The notes under the pieces are model-generated. The model worked only from the letters and a program-made list of their open reading frames with translations. It did no database searches and was not told the DNA's origin. From Rhodobacteraceae bacterium IMCC1335 (GTDB lineage Bacteria; Pseudomonadota; Alphaproteobacteria; Rhodobacterales; Rhodobacteraceae): a DNA stretch of 64,000 nt. The DNA is taken from contig CP046864.1 of assembly GCA_039640495.1 (NCBI GenBank), positions 3,671,585 to 3,735,584 of the forward strand, written 5' to 3'. Each line of letters starts with the position of its first letter. Within the stretch, counting starts at the first letter, position 1. The translations under genes and the position numbers were made by a program. Below are positions 27,995 to 36,880 of this stretch, in pieces.

Positions 27995-29368
27995 ATGTCT
28001 ATTCCCCAATCTGCTGGAGGCCCCATCGAGCACCCAGAGCAAATGGCGGCCTATCTGGCGGCTGGCTGCAAGCCGGAAAGCGAATGGCGCATCGGGACCG
28101 AACATGAAAAATTCGGCTTTTGCCAGGCAAATCAGATGCCTTTGCCCTATTCTGGGGCCTGTTCAATCCAGACCATCCTCGAAGCGCTGCGCGACCGCTT
28201 CGGATGGGCGCCAGTTTTAGAAGCGGATAAATTAATCGGATTGACCCGAAATGGCGCAAATATATCCCTCGAGCCGGGCGGCCAGTTGGAATTATCGGGC
28301 GCCCCTTTAAAGACCATTCATGAAACGGCCAGTGAGCTTAACCAGCATCTAGACGAGCTACGCGGCATCAGCGATGAAATTGGCGCTGGATTTATAGCGC
28401 TGGGCGCGGCGCCCATCTGGTCTCATGAGATGATGCCCGTTATGCCCAAAGGTCGCTATACTTTGATGACCGATTATATGGATCGAGTCGGCACGATGGG
28501 GAAATTTATGATGTATCGCACGTCTTGCGTGCAGGTAAATTTAGATTTCAGCTCTGAAGCGGATATGGTTCAAAAAATGCGCGTAGCGGTTGCGCTGCAA
28601 CCGATTGCAACCGCGCTTTTCGCCAACTCACCGTTTTTCGATGGGTTGCCCAATGGCCATAAAAGTTGGCGCAGCCGCGTTTGGCAAGATCTTGATGCCG
28701 ATCGCACAGGCATGTTGCCCTTCATATTTGAGCCGGGGTTTGGCTTTGAGGCTTGGGTCGAATACGCCCTCGATGTGCCAATGTATTTTGTCTATCGAAA
28801 CGGCCGATATATTGATGCTTTGGGGCAATCTTTCCGCGATTTTCTTCAGGGAAAATTGCCCGCCTTGCCCGCAGAGCGGCCCAGCCTAAGCGATTGGGCG
28901 GATCACTTAACCACTATTTTTCCCGAGGCCCGCCTGAAAACATTTATTGAAATGCGCGGAGCAGATGCGGGACAGGCAGATCATCTATGCGCGCTTTCAG
29001 CGTTTTGGGTGGGCTTGTGTTATGATAAAACTGCGTTGGATGCGGCTTGGGATTTGGCTAAAAACTGGACGGCCGAATTTCGTGAAACGCTGCGGATAAA
29101 CAGCGCGAGAAGCGGCCTAGCAGCAGAGGTCGACGGGGTTAAATTGATCGATCTCGCCAAAGAGCTTGTTGATATCTCGCGCAAGGGCCTGATCGCAAGG
29201 GGCCGCGGCAATGTCGAAACAGGCGCCGTTGATGAAAGCCGTTTTCTAGACCCTCTCTTCGAAAATCTGGCAACCCAAAAAGCCCCGGCGGATCGATTGC
29301 TTGGTCTCTACAACAAAGAGTGGAACACAGATTTACGGCCAATTTACCACGCCGCGCGTATCGGCTAG
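27995..29368 (+). CDS. gshA: Glutamate-cysteine ligase (plant/alphaproteobacterial class)
   Basis: First step of glutathione synthesis: ATP-dependent joining of glutamate and cysteine. The protein has 457 residues. Conserved stretches are RIGTEHEKFGF (about residues 31-41), LEPGGQLELSGAPLKTIH (about 91-108), YMDRVGTMGKFMMYRTSCVQ (about 161-180) and RGADAGQADHLCALSAFWVG (about 315). This belongs to the plant-type GCL2 class, not the gammaproteobacterial one. The start fits an upstream CGGAG. A GST lies elsewhere in the window. Confidence 0.92.
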   Translation: MSIPQSAGGPIEHPEQMAAYLAAGCKPESEWRIGTEHEKFGFCQANQMPLPYSGACSIQTILEALRDRFGWAPVLEADKLIGLTRNGANISLEPGGQLELSGAPLKTIHETASELNQHLDELRGISDEIGAGFIALGAAPIWSHEMMPVMPKGRYTLMTDYMDRVGTMGKFMMYRTSCVQVNLDFSSEADMVQKMRVAVALQPIATALFANSPFFDGLPNGHKSWRSRVWQDLDADRTGMLPFIFEPGFGFEAWVEYALDVPMYFVYRNGRYIDALGQSFRDFLQGKLPALPAERPSLSDWADHLTTIFPEARLKTFIEMRGADAGQADHLCALSAFWVGLCYDKTALDAAWDLAKNWTAEFRETLRINSARSGLAAEVDGVKLIDLAKELVDISRKGLIARGRGNVETGAVDESRFLDPLFENLATQKAPADRLLGLYNKEWNTDLRPIYHAARIG

Positions 29369-29462
29369 GCCCGCATACGCGCAAAAATATGTTGAACTTT
29401 AAACGTTAAGTCTTTCGCCAACTCTGCCTGCTAAATCTTACAGCGGGTAATGGGGAAAGAAA

Positions 29463-30287
29463 ATGGGTGGGTCAGAAAAGACTGTTGTTCAAACAATTAT
29501 CAAACGCAAAATAAGAAATCCGGAAGAACCACAAGAAAATGGCGGATGGAAAGTGGCCTATGCCGATTTCGTAACCGCCATGATGGCATTTTTTATGGTC
29601 ATGTGGTTGCTGTCATCGGCAAACGAAGATCAGCGGCGGGGGATCGCGGGATATTTCCGCCCGTCTTCAGACCTAAACCGAGCTGAAACCGGAAGCCAGT
29701 CCATGTTGAATAAAGGAATATTGCATGGTGGGGATACATTATACGCCGCACGTGAGGCCAAGCTTGAAAGCTTGGAAGCGCAATCTTCGAGCGCCGATGA
29801 ACGACACCAAAACGCAGCGCAAAAAGACCTTAAAGCCATCAAAACGCTGTTTTCTGATCTATACAAAGAAAAACTCGGGCGCCCCCTATCAGAGGCCCAA
29901 ATCGGCTTTCACCTCAGCGATGAAGGCTTCCAGTTTGATTTTTTTGAATCCAAAGGCGCTGAGCTTTTTGACGCAAGCCAAAACCCCAAAACAGCGCTGA
30001 TCAAACTGCTTGATATAATCGCAAAAATGACAGACCACATAGAATATCCGCTCGCGGTTGAAGCGCATGTGCAAGCCGCGCCTTTGGTGGTAAAGCGACC
30101 ACAGGATTGGACGATTTCGAGCGCGCGCGCAGGCAATGTGCGGGTGATGCTGCAGCGACTGGGGGTTCCCGAAACCCGCATAAAGCGCAACACGGCACAT
30201 GGGGATAACGATCCAATCTCGGACAACCCGATGGCCCAGCAGAACAACCGCGTATCGATTGTCTTTTTAAATCTCACCAAAGAATAG
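29463..30287 (+). CDS. motB: Flagellar motor stator protein MotB
   Basis: Stator subunit that anchors to peptidoglycan and carries the proton-binding aspartate. The protein has 274 residues. The segment KVAYADFVTAMMAFFMVMWL (about residues 29-48) contains the conserved aspartate and the only membrane helix. A plug and linker follow, then an OmpA-like domain (about 160-270) with RAGNVRVMLQRLGVPETRIK near 229. The ATG has GGGAAAGAAA upstream. motA is 10 kb away in another transcription unit, an unusual separation, and flgE follows with its own likely promoter. Confidence 0.93.
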   Translation: MGGSEKTVVQTIIKRKIRNPEEPQENGGWKVAYADFVTAMMAFFMVMWLLSSANEDQRRGIAGYFRPSSDLNRAETGSQSMLNKGILHGGDTLYAAREAKLESLEAQSSSADERHQNAAQKDLKAIKTLFSDLYKEKLGRPLSEAQIGFHLSDEGFQFDFFESKGAELFDASQNPKTALIKLLDIIAKMTDHIEYPLAVEAHVQAAPLVVKRPQDWTISSARAGNVRVMLQRLGVPETRIKRNTAHGDNDPISDNPMAQQNNRVSIVFLNLTKE

Positions 30288-30300
30288 AAAATTTTAAACA

Positions 30301-30315
30301 TTAGCATGCTGTTAA
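30301..30315. promoter_or_regulatory. CtrA-like site upstream of flgE
   Basis: TTAG, 7 bases, TTAA lies in the 85-base gap before flgE. The CtrA consensus is TTAA-N7-TTAA, so this has one mismatch. CtrA is known to control flagellar genes in Rhodobacterales. A second such site lies between fliF and fliL. The match is by eye only. Confidence 0.4.
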
Positions 30316-30372
30316 GCAAAACCCAGTTAGCTGTCTGAGACGCGATTTCAACAGATTTCAAAGATAGGTATT

Positions 30373-31677
30373 ATGACAATCTCATCCTCGCTTAATGCCA
30401 GCGTTTCAGGCCTAAGTTCAAATGCCAGCCGTCTGGCAGGTATCTCAGACAATATCGCCAATTCAGCTACGAATGGATATCGGCGGGTTGAAACGGATTT
30501 TCACTCTATGGTCATCTCAAATCGGCAACACGCTTACGCAGCTGGCGGGGTCCGCAGCTCTCAACAGCGCATGATCGATCAGTCGGGAAGCCTTATTTCA
30601 ACCAATAATAGCACGGATTTGGCCGTAAATGGGCGCGGGTTGCTGCCGGTCAGTGATGCAGCACAAATCACAGTCGATAATGGCGAAAGCCCCATGAAAT
30701 TAACCAGCACCGGGTCGTTCCGATTGGATAAAGATGGCTATTTGTCCACCACATCCGGGCTTACGTTGCTGGGTTGGCCCGCGCGCGAAGATGGATCTAT
30801 TCCCAATTACGCGCGCGACAGCAGCCTCGATCTTGAGCCGATAAAAATCAACGCTCAAACGCTCTCTGGACAACCCACAACCAAAATGCGTGTCGCCGTA
30901 AATCTCCCCGCAACCGCCACAATGGCAGGGGCTGAGCCCAGCACAGAAGGGATCTCAGTTGAGTATTTTGACAATTTGGGGCGGCCACATAGCTTTGAAT
31001 TTGCCTTTACACCCATAATTCCAAGCGTTGACGCTTCCAATACATGGCGTATGGACATCACCGATTCAGCCAATCAAACCGCATCGATCGGCACCTATGA
31101 GATGTCTTTTCAAGATGCGCGCAACGCTGGCGGCACGTTAAATTCGATAACGCCGCTTGACAGCAGCCCAGCCTATAATGCGAGCACCGGAACAATTGTT
31201 TTAAACGCGCAAAGCGGCCCGATTGAAGTGACCATAGGCAAAATCGCAGATCGCTATGGAATGACCCAATTGTCAGACAGTTTTACGCCCGTGACCAGCG
31301 AGAAAGATGGGGCAAAAAGCGGCACCATGAAAGACGTCGAAATTGATCAAGCGGGAAATGTTTTTGCGATATCTGATACGGGCCTTGCGCGCCGCTTATA
31401 TCAAGTGCCTCTGGTCAATCTTCCCAATCTCAATGGGCTGAGCGCGCAGGGCGATGAGACATATCTGCCTTCCTCTTCAAGCGGAAACTATTCACTATGG
31501 AGCCCAGGCGATGGCCCAACCGGAACCATCGTTCCAAAAGCTCTGGAAGAATCCACCACAGATGTTGCAACAGAATTAACGGATATGATCCGTACGCAGA
31601 GGGCATATTCATCAAATGCCAAAGTTATTCAAACAGTTGATGAGATGCTTCGGGAAACCACAAACCTCATCCGTTAA
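30373..31677 (+). CDS. flgE: Flagellar hook protein FlgE
   Basis: Subunit of the hook, the universal joint between basal body and filament. The protein has 434 residues. The N-terminal rod-family motif is SGLSSNASRLAGISDNIANS (about residues 12-31) and the C-terminal heptad end is YSSNAKVIQTVDEMLRETTN (about 412-431). The middle holds FlgE D2-like sequence (ISVEYFDNLGRPHSFEFAF). It is the first gene of flgE-K-L-I and follows a CtrA-like site by about 58 bases. Confidence 0.93.
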   Translation: MTISSSLNASVSGLSSNASRLAGISDNIANSATNGYRRVETDFHSMVISNRQHAYAAGGVRSSQQRMIDQSGSLISTNNSTDLAVNGRGLLPVSDAAQITVDNGESPMKLTSTGSFRLDKDGYLSTTSGLTLLGWPAREDGSIPNYARDSSLDLEPIKINAQTLSGQPTTKMRVAVNLPATATMAGAEPSTEGISVEYFDNLGRPHSFEFAFTPIIPSVDASNTWRMDITDSANQTASIGTYEMSFQDARNAGGTLNSITPLDSSPAYNASTGTIVLNAQSGPIEVTIGKIADRYGMTQLSDSFTPVTSEKDGAKSGTMKDVEIDQAGNVFAISDTGLARRLYQVPLVNLPNLNGLSAQGDETYLPSSSSGNYSLWSPGDGPTGTIVPKALEESTTDVATELTDMIRTQRAYSSNAKVIQTVDEMLRETTNLIR

Positions 31678-31697
31678 GCGCTTGAAAGGCCAAGAAC

Positions 31698-33140
31698 GTG
31701 TCATTGATCAGTTCTTTATCACAGGCCATGACAGGGCTGGCGCGCAGCGCAAAAGCGGCCGAACTGGTTGCAGAAAACATCGCCAATGCCAATAAAGCAG
31801 GCTATGCAAAACGCAGCCTCAGCCTTCATGGGCAAACGCATGGTCAAGACGGCCTGGGCATCAACGCGATAGTAAGGCAGGATAATGGCTTGCTGCTTGG
31901 TGAGCATCAATTGGCAGCGGGAGACCGGGCATATGCAAAGCTCAAAGCAGGCTTTTATAACGCCATGCGTCTCACATTTGGCGATGTTGGCTCCACCAGC
32001 ACGCTAGAAGCCTCATTGAATAAATTGGAAGCCGATTTGCGCATTGCCAGCGTCGATCCCAGCGATGAAAACAGGTTGGCAAGCGCTTTTCACGCGGCAC
32101 AATCGGTTGTCCAAATATTCAATAAAACTGGCGCGGCCATTCAAAAACAGCGTGAATTGGCAGATCACTCTTTGCGGCAGGATATTTCTTTGATCAATCA
32201 AACCCTGTCTCAGCTAGAGACTGTGAATCAAAAACTGTCTCGAACGGCGCCACTCTCTTCGCAGCAGGCCGGCTTGCGCGATCAGCAGGATCTCTTGTTG
32301 CAAGATCTGGCACAGTTTCTGCCCTTCAAACAAATTGAACGGGCGCATGGGGCGGTGGCACTTTATACGGTGAAAGGGCAAATCCTTTTGGACAGTCACG
32401 CTACAGAATTGGCAATTTCTGAGACAGGTTTCGGCCAAAATTGGCCTCCACCACCGGCCGTACAAAGCACTCAATTACAAATCAAAACAGGCGAGGGATG
32501 GCAGCCGATCCGACCTATTTCAGGCGCAGGATCGCTATCTGCCACGCAAGATATCAGCCTCAAATGGGCGCCTAATCTACAGGCTCAAACCGATCAATTG
32601 GCCTTCAAACTGTCGCAGATATTTTCCAGCTTGACAGAAGATACCAGCTTGCACGGCGATAACCCAGGCCTTTTCACAGATCTGGGCGGGCGCATAAACG
32701 CCGATCGTCTCGAGGGCTTGGCCAGCCGGTTACAGATCAATGCTGGCGTAAATCCGGATCAAGGCGGGCAAATTTGGCGGATGCGCGATGGCGTTTACGC
32801 TGAACACCCCGCCGAAGATATCTCGGGCGCGCTGCTCGCTGAAATGGCCGATCAATTATCTATGTCACAAGCCTTGGACGGTAACCCATCAACATCTATT
32901 ATAAAGGATGCGCAGATGATCACCGCGCAGGCCCACCGATTGACAAATCAAGCCGAAGAAAACCTTGTTACGCAGCAGGCCTATTTAACGCTTACCGAAA
33001 CGGCGCTTGCCGCACATTCGGTCGATACGGATATTGAATTACAAGAATTATTGCAGATTGAAACGGCATTCGCCGCAAATGCCAAAATGCTTCAAACGGT
33101 TGATGAAATGATGCAAGAAATCTTAAGGATCGGCCGATGA
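31698..33140 (+). CDS. flgK: Hook-associated protein 1 FlgK
   Basis: Junction protein between hook and filament, 480 residues. The N-terminus has AELVAENIANANKAGYAKRS (about residues 20-39), the rod/hook-family signature with the FlgK-type GYA-R, and the C-terminus has LLQIETAFAANAKMLQTVDE (about 453-472). It begins with GTG preceded by GAAAGG. Its stop overlaps flgL by ATGA. Confidence 0.93.
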   Translation: MSLISSLSQAMTGLARSAKAAELVAENIANANKAGYAKRSLSLHGQTHGQDGLGINAIVRQDNGLLLGEHQLAAGDRAYAKLKAGFYNAMRLTFGDVGSTSTLEASLNKLEADLRIASVDPSDENRLASAFHAAQSVVQIFNKTGAAIQKQRELADHSLRQDISLINQTLSQLETVNQKLSRTAPLSSQQAGLRDQQDLLLQDLAQFLPFKQIERAHGAVALYTVKGQILLDSHATELAISETGFGQNWPPPPAVQSTQLQIKTGEGWQPIRPISGAGSLSATQDISLKWAPNLQAQTDQLAFKLSQIFSSLTEDTSLHGDNPGLFTDLGGRINADRLEGLASRLQINAGVNPDQGGQIWRMRDGVYAEHPAEDISGALLAEMADQLSMSQALDGNPSTSIIKDAQMITAQAHRLTNQAEENLVTQQAYLTLTETALAAHSVDTDIELQELLQIETAFAANAKMLQTVDEMMQEILRIGR

Positions 33141-34135
33141 ACCTCTCCTTTCATACCTATGCACGCGCAAATTTATCCTCTTTCACCTCACAGTTAAAAG
33201 CCGAGATCCTGAATTTAAGCGCCGATTTGTCAGCCGGCAAACATACCAATCTGGGCAAAGCGCAAGTCGTTCAAATTCCTCTGATACAGAGCATTCAAAG
33301 CGATCTTCAAAACGCAGCAACGCGCGCAATCATACGCCAAGATGCTGATTTCTTCTTCACGCAAACCGAACTGTCTTTGGCAAATATCACCGCGTATATA
33401 AAAGCCGAAAATGAGCGCGTGGTGGATTTAAGCTCTGCTCCTCAAGCGATGGCAACGCGCGATGCAAGCGCAAAAGCTGAAAGCTTTTTCACCGCCTTGG
33501 TGGGCCTGATTAATCGACAAAGCGGAGGAAAATTCTTTTTCTCAGGACACCAGAGCCACCGCGCCGCTCTTTCGGATGCAAAGACCATATTGACGGCGCT
33601 GCGCCAGGATCTTGGAGCCACTTACACCGCAGATCAATTGAACACTGCGCTAAACATTTGGTTTGATGGCGCCTCAGCACGATTTGAGCAAGATTTTTAT
33701 CACGGCGATACCAACCAACATAAAACCTTCCAAATAAACGCTGGTGAGAGCCTAAGCCCCCCTTTTCGTGGCAACTCAGAAGCGGTAAAAATGATGTTGA
33801 AAACCGCCGCTAAGCTTATCTTGGCGATCGACGCACCTGTGCCTGCACCGGATCTCGCGCAGATCTATCAAAAAACGGCAGCCTCGCTGCATGGCTCGCT
33901 CGATAATTTTCAACAGGCCCGTGCAAATCTTGGCATCACGCATCAACGGCTTGATCAACAAAACGCCTTCGCGAAAAACGATCAAAATGCGCTTGAGCTG
34001 CAAATGGCAGAGCTGACCGATATCAATAAATATGATGCAACAGTGGCGCTGCAAGACGCGGAGACTAGATTAGAAAATCTCTATTTGATTACGGCCAAAC
34101 TTTCTAAATTATCTTTGATTCACTTTTTGAAATGA
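33137..34135 (+). CDS. flgL: Hook-associated protein 3 FlgL
   Basis: Second junction protein, 332 residues, flagellin-like. The N-terminus is polar and helical, the middle contains the family FFFSGHQSHRAAL stretch (about residues 134-146), and the C-terminus has LTDINKYDATVALQDAETRL (about 295-314), the typical FlgL/flagellin closing helix. Position between flgK and flgI, with 4-base overlaps on both sides, supports the call. Confidence 0.88.
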   Translation: MNLSFHTYARANLSSFTSQLKAEILNLSADLSAGKHTNLGKAQVVQIPLIQSIQSDLQNAATRAIIRQDADFFFTQTELSLANITAYIKAENERVVDLSSAPQAMATRDASAKAESFFTALVGLINRQSGGKFFFSGHQSHRAALSDAKTILTALRQDLGATYTADQLNTALNIWFDGASARFEQDFYHGDTNQHKTFQINAGESLSPPFRGNSEAVKMMLKTAAKLILAIDAPVPAPDLAQIYQKTAASLHGSLDNFQQARANLGITHQRLDQQNAFAKNDQNALELQMAELTDINKYDATVALQDAETRLENLYLITAKLSKLSLIHFLK

Positions 34136-35235
34136 TACGCAATCTGGGCCTTATTGCGCTGTTTTTACTCTGCGCATCGCTGGCAGTTTCGGCGCCTGTT
34201 CGCATCAAAGACCTTGTGGAATATGAGGGCGTTCGAGCAAATGATCTTATTGGCTATGGCCTTGTTATCGGGCTGGATGGCACCGGCGACAGCTTGCGCA
34301 ATGCACCTTTCACAGAAGATTTGATCTCCAACATTCTTGAGCGCCTTGGCACAAATGTAACGGGAGAGGCATTCAGAACAAAAAACATCGCATCGGTTTT
34401 TGTTACAGCCAAATTACCCCCGTTTTCGCGCGCAGGAAGCTATATTGACGTGGCCGTGGCAACCATAGGCGATGCGAGTAATCTGCGCGGTGGTATTTTA
34501 GTAATGACGCCGCTTCGGGCCGCCGATGGCGATATATATGCCGTTGCACAAGGCGCGATCATTGCCGGTGGGGCCGCCGTGCGCGGTGCGGCCGAGCAAC
34601 TTATCGAAGGCGTTCCAACGGCCGGTGTTATCCCATCCGGCGCTTTGGTGGAACGCGAAGTCGCCTTTGATTTTAAGATATTAAAAACCATCAATCTTGC
34701 ACTGCGCCAAGCCGATTTCAGCACTGCTCATAAAATCGAAACGCTTATCAACAAGAATTTTAAGGGCGCCGTCGCGCGCATGTTGGACGCGGCCACGGTT
34801 GAAATAGATATCTCAAAAACCAACGCATCATCCCCTGCCCATGCGCTAAGCGCGATTGAAAACCTTACCCTTATTCCAGAGCGCAAAGCGCGCGTGGTGG
34901 TCGATCAGCGATCGGGTACCATCGTGATGGGCGCCGAGGTTCGCATTTCGCGCGTTGCGGTTTCGCAGGGAAATTTAACGCTTCATATTCAAGAATCACC
35001 ACGCGCCGTGCAACCCAACCCTTTTAGCCAGGGCGAAACCATCGTTTTGCCCCGCAGTGATGTCTCTATGGGCACTCAGGAAAATATCGCGCTCGCCGAA
35101 GTTCCAGATGGCGCAAACTTGTCTGAAATCATTGCCGGCCTCAATGCTTTGGGCGTTGGCGCAAAGGAAATGATCGATATTTTGAAAAGTATCAAAGCGG
35201 CCGGGGCGCTGCATGCCGAATTTATCGTTCAATAA
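34132..35235 (+). CDS. flgI: Flagellar P-ring protein FlgI
   Basis: Periplasmic P-ring subunit around the rod, 367 residues. A Sec signal (residues about 1-20, ending AVSA) is followed by VRIKDLVEYEGVRANDLIGY and GLVIGLDGTGDS (about 43-54). The C-terminus has LSEIIAGLNALGVGAKEMID (about 326-345), the FlgI hallmark. The gene ends the flgE-K-L-I unit and converges on fliP with a 15-base gap. Confidence 0.96.
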   Translation: MIRNLGLIALFLLCASLAVSAPVRIKDLVEYEGVRANDLIGYGLVIGLDGTGDSLRNAPFTEDLISNILERLGTNVTGEAFRTKNIASVFVTAKLPPFSRAGSYIDVAVATIGDASNLRGGILVMTPLRAADGDIYAVAQGAIIAGGAAVRGAAEQLIEGVPTAGVIPSGALVEREVAFDFKILKTINLALRQADFSTAHKIETLINKNFKGAVARMLDAATVEIDISKTNASSPAHALSAIENLTLIPERKARVVVDQRSGTIVMGAEVRISRVAVSQGNLTLHIQESPRAVQPNPFSQGETIVLPRSDVSMGTQENIALAEVPDGANLSEIIAGLNALGVGAKEMIDILKSIKAAGALHAEFIVQ

Positions 35236-35250
35236 GCCCTTTTTCGGCGA

Positions 35251-35994
35251 TTAAACATATCCACGAACAAGCGAAAAAGCGATCAACTGCCAACCATCAG
35301 ACACCACGAAAAAGGCCAGTTTAAACGGCAGCGCTACAAGCGCTGGGGGCACCATCATCATGCCCATAGACATTAAAATTGCCGACACCACCAAATCGAT
35401 AATTAAAAAGGGCAAAAAAAGCAGAAATCCAATCTGAAACGCGCGCGCGATTTCTGAGAGCATAAAGCTTGGAACCAAAACCGACAAAGCGGGCGGGCTC
35501 TGCGGCGCAACTTGTGTCTGCGCGCGCAAGGCTTGCATCGCCTGCAACGTCTCCCCATCTACACGCGCCATCATAAAAGCAGATAAGGGTTCCAAAGCTT
35601 TGCGAAAGCCCTCCGAAACTGATATTTCTTCTGCGATCATCGGCTCGACTCCCAAAACCCAAGAGGCCTGAAAAACAGGCTCCATAATGTAATAGGTCAA
35701 AAATAACGCCAAACTGATCAGAAGCATATTTGGCGGCGCTTGCTGGACTCCGATCGCCTGACGCAAAATTGACAATACCGTTAGAATAAAGGGAAAGCAG
35801 GTCACCATGATCAAAATTCCAGGCGCAATGCTTATCACGGTGATTAACAAAATGATTTGAACCGTTTGCAACCTCAAAGAGCCGGCAAGCGGCAGTTCAA
35901 AACCGCTCGTCTGTGCATGGGTCATCTGCGCAAGCAAAAGCGGCAGCACTCCGAACAAAACCCAGAACAGAAGCCTAAACCGCGCCAAAATCAC
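35251..35994 (-). CDS. fliP: Flagellar export gate protein FliP
   Basis: Core of the type III export gate, 247 residues with a signal peptide (about 1-27) and four membrane spans. Motifs are ITVISIAPGILIMVTCFPFI (about residues 53-72, with the conserved FxR-like region), LRQAIGVQQAPPNMLLISLA (about 78-97), and DLVVSAILMSMGMMMVPPAL (about 200-219). It starts inside the fliN stop and is the last gene of the minus-strand fliF-H-N-P unit. The usual partner fliO is not seen. Confidence 0.96.
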   Translation of the reverse strand: MILARFRLLFWVLFGVLPLLLAQMTHAQTSGFELPLAGSLRLQTVQIILLITVISIAPGILIMVTCFPFILTVLSILRQAIGVQQAPPNMLLISLALFLTYYIMEPVFQASWVLGVEPMIAEEISVSEGFRKALEPLSAFMMARVDGETLQAMQALRAQTQVAPQSPPALSVLVPSFMLSEIARAFQIGFLLFLPFLIIDLVVSAILMSMGMMMVPPALVALPFKLAFFVVSDGWQLIAFSLVRGYV

Positions 35995-36287
35995 CCTGCA
36001 GGCAAAGGGCTGGTCAGAATATCTGTTAAGCGCACCGCCAATTTTCCGATATCAGGGCCCTCGGAAATTTCTTCTAATTGGCCGCGCGCTATAATTCGAT
36101 CTCCAACGTAAAGCTCAACGGCATCATCGATCTGGCTATCGAGGGTCAACACAGCGTTGGGCTTTAAATCTAACAGCTCTTTAATCGCAGGGCGCGCGCG
36201 TCCTACGCTCACAATGACCTCAATGGGAACGGATTGAAACGGGCTTGCAGAAAGCTTGCTGTCCAGATCAGGGTCAAGCTTTCTCAT
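35991..36287 (-). CDS. fliN: Flagellar C-ring protein FliN
   Basis: SpoA-domain component of the switch complex, 98 residues, close to the usual length. The domain runs SVPIEVIVSVGRARPAIKEL (about residues 18-37), with LDSQIDDAVELYVGDRIIAR (about 50-69) and the closing KLAVRLTDI. It overlaps fliH and fliP by ATGA. Its C-ring partners fliG and fliM are missing from this window. Confidence 0.88.
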   Translation of the reverse strand: MRKLDPDLDSKLSASPFQSVPIEVIVSVGRARPAIKELLDLKPNAVLTLDSQIDDAVELYVGDRIIARGQLEEISEGPDIGKLAVRLTDILTSPLPAG

Positions 36288-36880
36288 TGCGGATCACCCA
36301 TATCCGAAACCGCTTGGAAGTTCTGAAACGCCTCAGAAATTTCGGTAAGATACCGTTTAAAATCCACTTCAATCTCGCTATTACCTATTTTCAGAAGCGC
36401 CCTTTCTGGGTTCAAACTAATATCGCCAACCAGCGTAATCTTGCTTTGAAATGCCTGACCCAATGCTGCCTCCATACGATCAAGCAGGGACGGGTTAACC
36501 GATATTGCAAGGCCCGCCGGAGCAGACGCCTCCACCATCGCATCAAGGCGTTCAATGACAAAAGGTAGAAAGCTTTGCTTTAAAAGCATCGGTAAAATCT
36601 GTTCGATCACCTGAGTCAAAACTGAAGATATCTCTTGCAGAACCGTTAGGCGCGCCGCGTCAAACGTAAAAAACAGGGTTGATAAATGCAATTTCAGACC
36701 TGCCGTCGCTTTTTCACTGCTTGCCGAATAAGCGGCAACGCAATCATCCCAACCTGCTTTATATCCCTGCTCATAAAGATCAAGCGAGGCCGCATCTTCC
36801 ACCGCCTCAGCGCGGCCAGCGGCCGGTGAACATTCCGGTATCTGGCACTCAAATTCGTCTAATAAATGCGCAATGGTCAT
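36284..36880 (-). CDS. fliH: FliH-like flagellar export regulator
   Basis: The 198-residue protein sits between fliF and fliN and has the length and mixed alpha-helical makeup of FliH, which tethers and inhibits the FliI ATPase. Sequence similarity to canonical FliH is weak. GYKAGWDDCVAAYSASSE (about residues 40-57) corresponds to the YxxG-like N-terminal helix. The ATG at 36880 overlaps the fliF stop by ATGA and is preferred over the one at 36907. The call rests mainly on position. Confidence 0.65.
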   Translation of the reverse strand: MTIAHLLDEFECQIPECSPAAGRAEAVEDAASLDLYEQGYKAGWDDCVAAYSASSEKATAGLKLHLSTLFFTFDAARLTVLQEISSVLTQVIEQILPMLLKQSFLPFVIERLDAMVEASAPAGLAISVNPSLLDRMEAALGQAFQSKITLVGDISLNPERALLKIGNSEIEVDFKRYLTEISEAFQNFQAVSDMGDPQ